Shown here in pieces: positions 34,309 to 47,000 of a DNA stretch of 64,000 bases. The position numbers and the translations under genes are program-made. The stretch covers positions 700,742 to 764,741 of the forward strand of contig CACVBU010001038.1 of assembly GCA_902728285.1 (NCBI GenBank). The letters run 5' to 3'. Each line of letters opens with the position of its first letter. The first letter of the stretch is position 1. Source of the DNA: Clytia hemisphaerica (taxonomy: Eukaryota > Cnidaria > Hydrozoa > Leptothecata > Clytiidae). Below the pieces are notes generated by a model. That model was not told the DNA's origin and did not search any database. It saw only the letters and a program-made list of their open reading frames with translations.

Positions 34309-37300
34309 AGACTTAATGGGTTAATAACATACATATCTGGTACGGCGAATGAGGAAATTTAATTGATTTTGTAGTGGTTTTACCAACGAAGAGGAAGTTT
34401 TCGGGTTTTTTTGTGAAAATCTGGTACAGTACCTGCCGTACCCGTTGCGTCGTGCCTGAATCGAGTTGAACATCTACTGTGGGCACTGCGGGTTGATAAC
34501 CTACAAGAAAGTGTTTATCCAGGAGACGAATTTTGGCATCAAGTTGTGAAAAAGGAAATCTGTGGGTTGAAAATACACAGAAACGAGGCTATCTAAGAGT
34601 GTTGAAATTTCAGCTAAATTTTCCAGTGTGAAAGAAGAAATCCACCGGGGATTATTAAAGTTGGATACCCAGCCACGGGGACTAAATCATAACACATTGT
34701 GAAAGAGGATATCCAACCATGAAGGTAATAAAGATATAGATGGAGAGAAAACGTCTCGGTAATGACCTAAGTGGTCATTGAAATCTTTTATAAATCTATT
34801 CAAAGCGGCTTTTCTTTGATGTACCATCATTGGAAGCAAAAAAATCCGCAATGTAAATTTATAAGAACAGAAAGAGGCTAGCCCGTTGATTTTGAAAAAC
34901 TTAATTTTGCGAGAAATCTTAGTTAAAATGCGATTCGAAATAGTTTCAACTGATTTAAGGATAAAAGAATATATTAATTTCATAAGGACATATTGTTGGG
35001 CTGGCATTTTGTAAACATTGAGAGTCGCATCACATTATCATTGAAAGATTCTTATCTTAAAATCTTCACGTCTAAGTGAGCAGCGGTTTTCATACTCTGA
35101 CAAAATGATCGATACAAGGTTCCTAATCGTAACACGTAAATTCTTTTTTAAATCTATCGATGGCCTTATGGGCAGCTTCCCCTAGAAGTTTAGAGTATTG
35201 TGCTTATTATGTGAAGTTTTTTTCAATTTTTCATGACAAGGCTATTATATTTCAATATACTTGTTAAAAATCGAACGTCTTTTCATTCATCTTAAATATT
35301 CCCACGAGTATACCCAAAATTAATCATCTTATTCCCAAAGCAACCAAACAGCTGTTTGCTTCCGATGATAAATCAGAATAGAACAAAAGGCATTGACTCT
35401 CAATCTATCTTATTACCTTCATGATCCAACTGGGGCTGATAATCTGGGATTGAGTGAATATCCAGGAATGAGGTTGTGGAAGAGGATTATCACACCCCAA
35501 CCCCGGTGGAAAAATAGGCCAAAAAATCGTCCCCGGTGGGAAAGATATCTTACAATTTCAACCCCACTGCGAAATTGCTCTATGATTTTATCCCCATTGA
35601 AAACTGAATGTAAAAAATTGCACTCCAAAACCATCCCCACTGGAACTTTCGAGCTGGAAACAATAGATTTTCTATCCCCATTGGCATTTTGATAGAAATT
35701 TTATCCCCATTGAGGGAAAAGGTTCTACCGGGGTACTCAGACAGGGTGTATTATCTACTTTGGGTTTATAATATGCAACTATCCAGGGCAGCTTCTGTGT
35801 GTTATGAAAGGAAAGCTATATCCACCGAGCGTCATATATAAAGTAAAGGAATATCAAATTGGAGTTACAAGTTTGACGATGTGTGATACATTTTTTGAAA
35901 GTAACCTTAACAAAAATGTCACTGCATCTGAATAATATACTATTGTTTGCTTTCATAGGTTTTATTTCGAAGAAGGCTCAATATACAAACGTCACAAATA
36001 TCGTACTAACGAATTAAATGAACATGTAGTACACTCTGGTACAGTTGTTAGCCAGTAGCATTCAGGTAGGCTATAATTCTTAAGAGGTTTGGAAACGAGT
36101 TGACGGTTGATATTTAAAAGACACAGCATGTTACTATGCAAAATATACCACTGCTCCATGTCGCTTTTGTATATATCAAAACAAAACGAGTTTAATTATA
36201 GTAGAATGATTTTTTAAAAGGAGTAAAGCCGTTGAAAAGGGATTAGTAATGCGATGCGATTAGACATTAGAGTAGATCTAAATCTCTCTCTGCAAGCACA
36301 GATTCGTTGTGAGGGATGCAGAGTCAGCTTTAGTTTTGAATTATAGTATCATGGTAATTTGTTACGAGTTCTCGGAGATGATTTCGTTCGTTTCACGGCT
36401 ACTAGCGAAAATTCAAGTATATTTAGAGGGAATTTATCATTTTGATGGACATGCGCACATTGTAAACGTTTCTGCCCACATTGTCGTGACGTAATACGTG
36501 CGCAAGTTGGACGTTTTAAAGATCTGCTAATCTGTTAATCAGATCAGATAACTGGATTCCAAAAACAGAAAACCAACTCTGATGATAAATGCCATCATAT
36601 TCACGAATGACTGAATTTATGTTTTGTACAAGAGAATTTTTTTATCCAAAAAATAGTTGACTGTTACTGACTGGAACTTGAAAGGGAAATCTGAATTGAG
36701 TTCGAGTTGAAAAGAGATATGAAGTAAGAAGTTTTGGAAATGAGAACATAAAGTATGGATGATCTTCTGATAAATAAATATTTGAGTTTAGTCCAGACTA
36801 GACTGTAAAAGGGGGCTAGTGTAGGTTTATTTTGAATTTGATTGACAATTTATTTTTCTATAGGTTTCTTTATTCTTTATCGAGTAAAAACCATAAAGAA
36901 AAATTCGACATCTTCAACTTCAACAGACAAGTGTGGAAAATGGCACATTTTACATTTTCATATTATTCATGAAAAAATGGCTGAAGGACAACCAATTTTT
37001 CTTTAGACCATTTAAGAATCCGTTGATATTGATAGGTTTAGAGAAGCAACATTTTTGTTCTAACAGGTATGGGGCTCTTTAGATGGTCACATCATCAAAA
37101 TATAATATAGCTCTCATAAAACACGAGTTTGTTTAGCTACCCTAAGAAATGGGAGGGCATTTTAACTCTTAAGTCAGATAAACACAGAAAAACTTATCAG
37201 AGCTATGTAAAGGTGACGGTTACCAGTGATATTACAGACGAATTAACATATAAAACGAAAAGATAGATAAGAAATTGATCGGTTGACATTATCATATTTT

Positions 37301-37900
37301 ATGATGTTCTTTTGTTGCTGATTTTGAGTTTCAAGGTTTGTTGTCTAAAATAGCTGTTTTCTAAAACGGTGTACGAAAAAAAAATCCCTGACTCCAACTG
37401 TGCACAAAAGTAAAGACAAGAGCTATGCTACCTCAGTAAAAGCATTGTCAGATCATGGCGAGTTAAGTCAATGAAATGAGATTTATCAGAATATCTCTTA
37501 TTGTCATAGCAGAGCTAATTGTATCAAGACTGATCTGCTGTTCGCCTTCAGTGTGTTTAGTTAAGAGCATCAGAAAATTATTTGATTAGCTGGCTTGTTA
37601 ATCTTTTGCAGGAGAAAGGACTTTTGTAAATTAGTTTACATTTCTTTTATCAGCTTATTGAAAATCAATTTCTGATTTAATCTGAAGTGTAAAATCAATC
37701 TCAATCAGACAAATTATAAAACAAAGCGAATTGATTGGAGGATTAGACACGATCTTTCATCATTATAAACACTGACTAACTACAACTGTATTTGACAGAC
37801 ATTGATAGTAGTACTTGTTAAGAAGACTCCCGAGAAGACTACGAGTGTAATTCGAGGTCATGAAAAAGAAAAATCGCCCAGACTTTTTGGAGTGGATTGA
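34309..37900. other. Intergenic stretch with a decayed ATACACCC-family repeat
   Basis: At about 35440-35757 lies a copy with repeated 'ccccggtgg/ccccattg' phrases ending TACTCAGACAGGGTGTAT, related to 32007-32329. Segments 33588-33668 and 34637-34712 are similar to each other in the same orientation ('tccaccg.g...taaagtt.gata.cca...gactaaatc'). No gene recognised. Confidence 0.5.
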
Positions 37901-37903
37901 TTA

Positions 37904-38053
37904 GACCATGTTCGCATGTGACGGTTCCGTTCCGCTCCGAAACGAAATGAAGCCATTCTATTGGTTAGAAGTGACGTAACACTTGAATGTAACCAATAGA
38001 ATGGCTTCATTTCGTTTCAGAGCGAAACGGAACCGTCACATGCGAACATGGTC
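37904..38053. mobile_element. Near-perfect palindromic MITE, TTA target site
   Basis: Arms of about 60 bp (GACCATGTTCGCATGTGACG, continuing to CCATTCTATTGGTT) pair almost perfectly and are separated by a loop of about 25-30 bp. Flanked by TTA at 37901-37903 and 38054-38056, consistent with PIF/Harbinger-type insertion. High arm identity suggests recent activity. Confidence 0.85.
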
Positions 38054-38207
38054 TTAAGTCACGGTTGTTACTATAATAACGAGGAACAAGAAGTAACAAG
38101 AAGTAACGAGTACTTTAGTCGAGAAATTTATGCTCCATTATTGTCTTGCTTTTGTCACCAGTCAATTCTTTTAAGGTTTATGACGTCATTTCTAGGTTTA
38201 CATTTCG

Positions 38208-38427
38208 GGCACCTATATCTCGTGATTGGCTAGTCTATTTCCTTTCAAATTTGGTACGTGACACCTTGACAATAATGCCTTGAAATTAACCTAATTAGTT
38301 TGTGCCAATTTTGGAGATGACGTCATCATTTGGGCTCTTTTTGGTACCGGAACTCAAACACCTATATCTCGTGACTGGCTCGTCTGTTTCCTTTCAAATT
38401 TGGCATGTGACACCTTGACAATAATGT
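38208..38427 (+). repeat. Direct repeat of about 68 bp, period about 151 bp
   Basis: CACCTATATCTCGTGATTGG and the following bases to TTGACAATAATG occur at about 38208-38276 and again at about 38359-38427 with a few changes. Between them lies 'gatgacgtcatcatttg'; a related 'atgacgtcatttctagg' precedes the first copy. About 440 bp upstream of the pentraxin gene, and the TGACGTCA motifs resemble CRE sites. Confidence 0.6.
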
Positions 38428-38862
38428 TTGTTTCGATTTAAAATTTTAAAATTCAGATTAAAAACTAAAAATTCATTATTTTCGAATTGCACTCGTTATC
38501 ATGTGATTACATATACTAATTCATTCAAATTGAGAAAATGGCGAGTCGATAGAAAAGAATCATATTATAAAGTTTGACTAGCTCGGGAGGATTAGGAAAG
38601 TGATTGAACGAAGAGGTTCGAAGTAGAGATTCGGATATTGTAAAGTTGTTTCGTTTATCTTTATGTAACAAGCTCTATTCAAGTGCAGAGAAACACAAGA
38701 AGTAAAGACTTAAACATATTGCAGATCTCATTTTCAAAATATTCTCATCATTTATTCGAATGGGCGACCGGTGACAGGTAACAAGTCTAGCGCTGTTAGA
38801 AACCATGAATTTCTTTAATCTTCAACCATTTCTTCCATACATAAATATTAAAGATCTTCACA

Positions 38863-41658
38863 ATGTGGACAGGGAAAAACCAGCAACTGGATGATGACGA
38901 GTCAGACATGAACCTCAACTCTCTTTCTCTTTCAACGCAATTTGAAGACGAGTACGATGGAAAGAAATATTCGTTCGATTTCAACGCGTTGAAGAAAGTG
39001 CAACGACGCGAACGAGCCAAGATCTTTCTTTTCATGTTGGTGATTTTTGTTCTGGCTTCAGCATTAGTTGTCATGACGATCTTGTATCGAAACAAAATGG
39101 ATGATAATAAAGATTTGAGTATAACTTTAACTGCCACTAAAGGTGAGGAGGTTGTCCAGTTGACAGTACTTACAAAGAGCTAGCTAGTTTATCCGTTCAA
39201 GAAAGCACTTTACAAAAGGAAAGGGGTCACGACGACATGACAATGCCATGACTCAATAACTTCAAATTTTCAAACATTTTTTTATATAAAATGCGCGTAC
39301 ACACCCTAATATGAAGTGTGATAGAAAAACAGTGGCGGGATAGGCCGTTGTATGCTCTAGACCCATCGGTACAGCACCGTACCATACACGATTTGATCAA
39401 GTAATCCATGTTTTTTTTTAAATAAACCATATACTCCACTGTTAGTTTCATTCTTCTTCTTTCAGTAAAACTGACAGCAGCCAGAAACAAAACAGCCAAT
39501 ATCGGTGAGAAATGTCATTCTACTGGCAACATTACAAAATGTGGAAAAAATGCATATTGTAGGAAGTCGAATATTGGCAAATATTTCTGTGATTGTTTGA
39601 CAGGATATATGAGTGATGGATCAGCTGATTGCCAAGGTAATGTCACTTCCCAATTGCTACATCAAGGTCAAACTGTACTGTATAATGAGGCAGAATGCTC
39701 TGAGCATAACACAAAAAAACAAGTTAATATTTTGATATTATCTTTTCATTCCATCTTGTGCGGTTTGCATCAATGCCAGTATTTGATAAATCTTGAGCAA
39801 TAGCTACAATATCATTTTTATAATGCAAAATCCTAAACAATGAATTAATACTTTTGGTTTTCATCTTTCATCTATCGAGCTCTTTTTGCTTGCCATTTGC
39901 GAATCGTGTGTGTGACCTATATATATTTTGCTTGTAACTTGTGAATTGAGTGACCTACACGTTTTCTTATAAGAACCGGCAGGTACAAAATGCATAAAAC
40001 ATAATGCATATTGCATAATGCATAATAGTACTGTGTAAGCCTTTTAGGATGTACTTTGGTTGAGAGTTAACTCCGAGCCTTCAAAACAACAGAAAGGGTT
40101 TCCCTCAGCATTTATAAGTAATAAGAAAATGCAAACAGATCAGAAAGATTTCCCCCATCTTTCTTTCTCAAAAAGGGTATAAATACACAAAATTTTTGAA
40201 AAAGATTGAAGTCTATTTTCTTTGATCTATTTTCGATGAAGCTAGTATGTTTGTATTGGGTGGATTTGGCTTATCTAACAAAAAGCATTCACATTTAATG
40301 CTTTGTAAGAGGGAAAACCCGTCGAATTTAGCAATATTGTTTGTTCGAAAAGAGCTCTGACCTGAGAAACCCAGAATAAAGATCTTGCTTAAAAGTACGT
40401 TTCGAGTTAGAGTAATATACGGAGGAGATATTTTCGTCTTTTTTCTACACTAACTACGTTCTGTAAAATACAACTATGAAAACCAAAATGGCGACAAGCT
40501 TTTCAGGGATCATTTTTCTTCATCATCCAAATTCAAATTTACAGTTTCTTTCCCTTTATTTTCTGGAGAAAATATTTTGTTTTGTTAAAGTATTATCTTT
40601 CAATTCTCCTTATAGAAAAATTGGCATTTTTCAAATTTATGCATTTTATGCAATATGCATATGTTTTATGCATTTTGAACCTGCCGCCATAAGAAAATCC
40701 AAAATTTTTGAAGCTTGGAGGACTTTTTGGAGTTAACTCTTAAAATGTTCTTATTTTTGATACTTTTTGAGTATTTTTATCCATTTTCCTAAGAAATTGG
40801 GTGTTTTAAAGTCAGCAAAGCCTTAGAATTTTCTTAACTTGTTCTTGATATTTTAGCAATCGAAACCTTAGGTTTTTATGTAATTTGTTCTTATAAAAAA
40901 ACGTGTACCTCAATCGCTTCGCAACTCTTTACACATACACAAGTCATCTTGTAAGATAGTAAATACGAAAAGTTAGTAAATTCACTTTTTTCGTTTCAGA
41001 TGTTCATTTTTCGATCGACTTCAAGGAACCAACTACCAATCATCTACCAGAATTACGACGACTTCATTTCTTACAAAGTGACGCTTTATCGATATGTTTC
41101 TGGTTCAAATTAAACAATGCTTCTCATTCGAGGTGGATGTCAGCTTTCCTATACACCTCTGTTGAAATTGAGGGTGATAATGATCTCTCTATTTGGGTCA
41201 CCAAAGACCAGGCTCATGTTTATTTGAAAAGCTCTGGCAAGAGAATTGCCCAAACAACATTCCCAGAGAATGAATGGTCTCATTTATGTTGGATATGGGA
41301 AAATTCAGGTCGTTGGTTGACCTATGTGAATGGAGATTTAAAGAAAGCTGGTTTCGAAGCCAATGATAAATTTCAATCCTCTTTTCCCGACAGTTTAGGA
41401 AATCTTGTGCTTGGCCAAGATAAAGATGAAGATACGATCAACCAAGACGCTCAAATGTTGCATGGTTCTATATCACAATTCATGATTTATAACAGTATGT
41501 TAACCAGAGATGACGTGGTAGCAGTTTATCAGAATCGGGCGCCCATTGACAACATTGTGGTTGGTTGGTGGCAGTTTAAAAATATTACCAATAGCCCAAC
41601 CAATGAAATTGCTGAAGGTCCGTTTCCAAAGGAGATCTTGGATAGAGAAGTGGTTTAA
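38863..41658 (+). CDS. Type II membrane protein with EGF-like and pentraxin domains (3 exons)
   Basis: Exons 38863-39142, 39466-39636 and 41000-41658 join in phase 1 to give 369 residues. Residues 1-53 are acidic then basic (cytoplasmic), 54-74 form one membrane segment (IFLFMLVIFVLASALVVMTI) with no signal peptide, so the bulk should be outside the cell. Residues 110-149, nearly all of exon 2, form an EGF-like module (cysteines 110, 119, 125, 135, 137, 149). Residues about 153-357 form a pentraxin/LamG-like jelly roll, with the paired cysteines 183 and 247 (SICFWF, HLCWIW), NLVLGQDKDE and LHGSISQFMIYN. Neuronal pentraxin receptor also has an N-terminal anchor, but with coiled coil instead of EGF. 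A role in cell-surface recognition or adhesion is inferred. Intron 2 (39637-40999) holds nested transposons. Confidence 0.85.
39958..40905 (+). mobile_element. MITE family A copy interrupted by another TIR element
   Basis: Outer ends CACGTTTTCTTATAAGAAC and TTCTTATAAAAAAACGTG with TA flanks. The element is split near its left end by the 708-bp insertion at 39978-40685. It lies in intron 2 of the pentraxin gene. Confidence 0.8.
39978..40685. mobile_element. TIR element rich in ATGCAT, nested in MITE family A
   Basis: The left end GGCAGGTACAAAATGCATAA and the right end (reverse complement GGCAGGTTCAAAATGCATAA) are inverted repeats, continuing AACAT. Flanks TATAAGAAC and CATAAGAAA resemble an 8-bp duplication, which would fit a hAT-type element, but this is not exact. 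Interior non-coding. Confidence 0.7.
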
Positions 41659-41805
41659 GTCTTTGGAATGACAAGTAATTACACTGGAAGGATAAAATGT
41701 GTGTTTTGAAAAATGAGCTGAGGACGTTCTTAGCTCGGAGAGTACACCTTGAGCCTTGGAAAGGTATCATACGGTGTAAGAGCCAAGACTTAAAGAATGC
41801 TGAAA

Positions 41806-41822
41806 AATAAACTTTAAATAAA
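41806..41822 (+). promoter_or_regulatory. Polyadenylation signals of the pentraxin gene
   Basis: Two AATAAA hexamers (41806-41811, 41817-41822) lie about 150-165 bp after the stop codon, a normal 3' UTR distance. Confidence 0.6.
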
Positions 41823-41863
41823 CAATACGAAAAAAACGGATCGAGTGTCATTCTAGAGTGCTC

Positions 41864-42651
41864 CTGACTAAATGATGGTGTAAAAGTAATCACCTAATCT
41901 TAGGTTCCAAATAAACGGGGGGGGGGCTAATTGCCGGGGGGTTGGAAATTGTACTTCTGAAAACCCCAAAATAAAGTAAATATAGGCTAAAATCAGGCTA
42001 TTTATAGCAAAATAAGGGGCCTTCTCTTTGACAGCTGAAAGTATTCTTGAGAATTAATAAATGGGGTGGTCCTAATAAGGTCCGGGGGTTGGAAAATTTT
42101 CGAAAAATTAACAAGCGGGGGGCCCCGTTTATTTGGAACCTAAGAGTAAGGCGCTCTCACATAAAATGACTCTAAGTCTAAAGACCCCCCACCCCTTTAC
42201 CATTAGCGTCAGCCACCAAAAATCGATGAAGTCGCAATGTTTTCACCCTAAAAAAAGAGAACATCCGAAAACGAAAAATAACAAAAACCAACCTCTCCAT
42301 TTTAACTCTTCAAACCTTCGTCCTCTTTTTTAGCTATCATCTATATTACACGAACCAACCATTTTTTTTATAGTTTCGAAAATCAATTGGCTCGTCTCGT
42401 CTTGACCCGAATTTTTTGTGTAAAAAACCACGAAAAATAAACGATAAAACTGTGCGTTGCGAGCGTAATTAACATAATAAATAAAAAAATATCCAGCTTA
42501 GGTTAGAAAAATTAGAATTCAATCAGCCCCGAAAATACGATGTTTTGATTGATTTTTCTTAACCCCCTCGCGACAATTTGACGTTAGTAGTGGGAAACAT
42601 GGGTATGTGAGTGTCTACTTATGGATTAGCTTTACACCATCATTAAGTCAG
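41864..42651. mobile_element. TIR element enclosing a second MITE
   Basis: CTGACTAAATGATGGTGTAA at the left and its inverted match TTTACACCATCATTAAGTCAG at the right define an outer element. Inside it sits the GGTTCC element at 41899-42144. No coding potential recognised. Confidence 0.6.
41899..42144. mobile_element. MITE with CTTAGGTTCCAAATAAACGG ends
   Basis: The ends are inverted repeats of about 22 bp running into G- and C-runs. Nested immediately inside the outer element's left end. The target duplication is not resolvable because the termini are themselves palindromic. Confidence 0.75.
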
Positions 42652-44058
42652 AACCATTCTAATGATACTTGTTCCGAATAAACATTGAAAAATTCATGGG
42701 AAATAAGTTGAAGAGAATGAACAACTTAATGGTCTCAGAAACTACTTATTTGGACTGTTATCTAATTTCTATAGAAAATCATTTTTCAGAAAATTACTAT
42801 GCAAAAAGTGTACAAAACTAGATTAAAAATTTACCAATTTCTATATAAATATCAATCAAAAATATTTTTTTTTACAATTTAATTAGTTTCTCCATTTTAT
42901 CCAATCAAAATTTCCGTCACCAAAAAAATAACGAGTACCACGCCATCCATTTCATCTAATACAGTATATTTCGTATATTCAGGGATACGGTTTTTGGCAC
43001 AGAGCCGAACTTGAAAATCTCTGTAATAATAACAATAATAATAAAGAGCCTTTAGTCTAAAATCGGCACCATAGCTTTATTTGTCTCTTTCGAGGAGTTT
43101 CCATAACCCGTGGTCTCTCAATAAACAACGGAAAAAAAAAATTTCCCTTAGTACATAACTTATTAAACACCATCGTTCTTGTATCTCGCAGTCAATTGAA
43201 TTTACTCTTTGGAAGTAATCTTAGCCCTGAAAATAGAGAAAAAGAATTTGTTTAGTTTATTTATAAGCAAGTTGAAATGATGATTCTAACTGGCCTAGGG
43301 GATGCAATTAACTGTACAAATTCAAGTGCACGGAGGATATAATAGTAGATGAGATCAAACGTTTGCCTTTTTATCATAGCCTGGAAACCTTGTGCTGAAT
43401 AATAGCTTTATGAATCTTATCTTATTTAAAATTGCTTGACAATGGATTCAACAAAACGTCAAGATCACCAGAGTAAAGATAGCACATATTTGTGCGCTTA
43501 TATTCTGAGGGTTGCTTTACGTGTGATGACGTTTTGGAATTCTTAATATCGCGTAAAATTTAATTTTGTGCAGTAATTTCTTTAAATTTGGTAAAAATAC
43601 TAATTTCGACGATTTTTTGCAAATTCCCTCAAGCTACAGATATGTTTATAAAATGACACTCTCTAATTCAATTTTCTACACTATAAGCTTTCGCGAGTAG
43701 AAACTTTCACGATTTTCGCGAATTTTAGCCTTTTTCGCGAAAGTAAATGTCTTTGAAAATTCTTGAGAGGGCAATTCGCGAAAGTTTACTTATCTTCTCT
43801 ACATCGCGAAAAAAAAAATCTGTAAAGATGATAACAAGGATAAAATTTAGTACATTTGAACGATCAAAACACTGGTTTTATGCACCAAAAACTTGAATTT
43901 TCTACTTTATTAGTTTATGCTCACACAAATTATTTTGTCAAATTCGTGAAAGTAAATGTCGTAGATTTCGCGATTTTTCAACCTCGCGAAAGTTTCTGCT
44001 CGCGAAAGTTTCTGCTCGCGAAAGTTTGTACGCCTAAAGTATCTATAAATATTTCTAC
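42652..44058. other. Region between convergent genes
   Basis: 3' flank of the AIFM3-like gene; an AATAAA on the minus strand is at 43906-43911, about 150 bp past its stop. A (AAT)n tract is at about 43027-43040. 43680-44040 repeats 'ttcgcgaaagt(a/t)' several times in both orientations, like 30710-30870. No gene. Confidence 0.5.
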
Positions 44059-47000
44059 CTACTTCATGTCTTCCATGCTAGGAAGTTGATTGTCTTGAAT
44101 CAATAAAGCCATTTCTGATGCTTTGGCACCCATGTTGATGCAAGCGATCGCTACGAATTTCCCTTTCCTGTAAATAAAAGTAGCACACCACTCTTCCATC
44201 ACACAGTCATTGTATATCTATACATAGGTGTGGACGAAAAAAGGAAATTCCAGGATTTGAAAATGAAGAATATTTTTGTTATTTCCAGGGTCGTAATTTA
44301 AATTCCCAGAAGGTTAAAAGTTATTCTTAAATTTTTAAGAGGTAAGGAATTTCATGGTTTTTGGATGTTTATCGAGTTTATCTTTTTAATGTTTTTCAAT
44401 GCCCAATTATCTCAGACAGTTTGACGTAATTCTTCCTGGTAAACTCAAGCCCAGTCTCCGCACGTCTTAAAAGTTGATAGATGTTTTGATTTTACTTAAA
44501 GAAGAAACCCACCTGAAATAATAGGCAGCGAAAGTGAGTTCTTCGACATTCCCTTCATAAAGTATCTCGTCATAACCACCAGCATATCCTAAAAAATCAA
44601 AACAAGTCTTTCAACTTGTACTTTCGGAAGATGGAAGTAGTAAAGTAATACAAGACAGATATGCATTCATTTTTTTCAAACAATTTTAAAAGATGCAAAT
44701 TACGCCTATCCAACTGTTCAGAAATTTTCGACCATATATAGTTGTTGACACTTTTTCAGACTGGTGCCGCAGGTTGCACGAAATATTCTTTTTTCTGAAA
44801 CTTTTCTGAAATAACACATACCGGCGTATCTGAGTGACTTTCCATATTGTTGAGTCCAGAAGAAGGGTACTGTAACACAAGGAGTCTCTTTACCAAGCAT
44901 ATTCATCGCAGCACAACGACCTACAAAGTATGTACGTCGGAGAATCAATGGAAATTTCAAAAAAGTTGTGAAACTTCGGGATTAAAGCGCCGATACTCGA
45001 CTTGAGATAATCTCATAACAAATCATCCAGTCTGTGCACGCTCTGCTCTAAAGGATATGGCGAGTGTGATTATTTGACCTGGTTGTTCAGCCAAAACCAC
45101 GTTGCGTTTTGCTTGAAAACGAAAGGAACTAGGATCTAGTGTTTATGTACTGTTACTTTTGGATTGTTTTGCTTCGGCGAATTATATATTTTTTTCTTTT
45201 ATAACCATATGAAGGCTCAGATCTTCAGAATTCCTATGCATAACATAAGCATATAAGTCAGCCTGGAATATTTTTCATGTGGTCATCTGTTTAAAAAGGT
45301 TTGGTAGAGGTCAAGTAAAAATAGACATTCCACGGCTAGCTACATTCCACTGCTCCCAAAATCTGAACAAATTTTTACAAAATTTCTGAAATTTCACTAA
45401 AGACTTGGCTTGGGGTGGATCATAAGCATAATTCATAAGCATATGATAAGCATAAGCTATGCCTGGATGCTTTAAGAACTTAAGCATACACGAGCCTGAC
45501 CAAGGGGCATACACTTGCTTATAAAAAAAATATGTAGCGCCCTTAAAAGTTCATATGATATTTATCCCAAATCTGATTGAAAAAGATCAAAGCGGTGAGC
45601 CAACATGGCAGTTTCTCTTACGGAGATATCAGAATCTGCTCGAATAATGTTCTTCTGGGAACTTTCACAAAGCTCCTCCTTTTACAAACATATAACGGAT
45701 ACGATCCATTAATTAATGGTTCTATTCATTATCAAATTTCAAATTCATTAATTGCCGCTTTATACTAAACTTGATTCCAGGGCGAAAAAACTGGAAATAC
45801 TATCATACGAGTCGCAAAAGTTGTCATGGGCATTTTATAGAACCCCTGCGAAGATCATTAAATGATATTTTCAACAGGACGATAATTATCCTGGTAAATC
45901 GCTCTCCTAGAAAATAAAGATCTATTTGGATCTGATTCTTTTCAGATGGTTTAATTCCTGGGACTTTTATATCCCAATTTTTTTTTAAGTTGACCGAGTA
46001 CTAAGGGAAATAAATTCAATATCTATCAATGAAACAGAAAAATGAAAGTGAAGGAATGAAAAGAAAAAAAAACAGGAGAAGAAAAAGTAAAAAATAAGAA
46101 AAATATTGTTATATTAATAAATGATAAGCCGAACGAAGAATGGTTTGAGAGGCCTTGGTCTTTAGGGGTAAAGAGATGAAAAGAACGACTGTGAAAGTTT
46201 AAGAAAGTATAACAATTTGCTTGTACTGCGGTTTATAGTGAGTAGGAATCGACCCTCCAGGAATCAGGAGGATGAATAGAGTGATTGGAATAGTGCGGTT
46301 GACGGTGTTGTAATGATAGTAGAAAAATGGTGCAAAAGAAGATTTATTTTCCTACATTTTGGGTCAATCTCTCCTGGTGTGTTTTTACAGAGAAGAATTT
46401 TACTTCATAAAATGCGTGTTTCGTTTTTTCTTCTTTTAATGCGGTTATTTTATTGTCAATATAGAATCGTGAACTAATGTGCATAGAAAAAAGCTAATTT
46501 TTTGATATACTCAAATTCTTCAAGTATAAAAAAAACGAAAAACAGGAAGGATTGAAAAATGAAGAAATCAAGAGAGAAAGAGATTTCTAAGCTTTACTAA
46601 GTTATTCTTTTTGTGAGATTGAAGAGGTTGAAAACCAAGTAAACTCAATTTCAAAAGGTGTAGAGAGGAATTCTTTGAAGAAAAGGTGCGAAAATTTGAA
46701 AATTTCATTTTTTCGGTTTTTTCAGAAAATGAAGAAATTGGAAGTGAAAAAAGAATAATTGATAATAAAGTGATACTTATTGTTCTTATTAGAAATTGGG
46801 AACAAAAAGGAAGGAATATATAAAAAGAAACATTTCCATAAACATTCGGCTTTTTTCGCACTGTTTATTTATTTGGGAAAGAACTTCTCTTTCTGAGCGT
46901 GAAAAACGATCGATCATATTGAATTTCGTGGTGAGATTGAGGTCGGAGATTTGGCTTGAGAGAGAAAATTTACACATTATATCACGTTTAATCGAAAATT

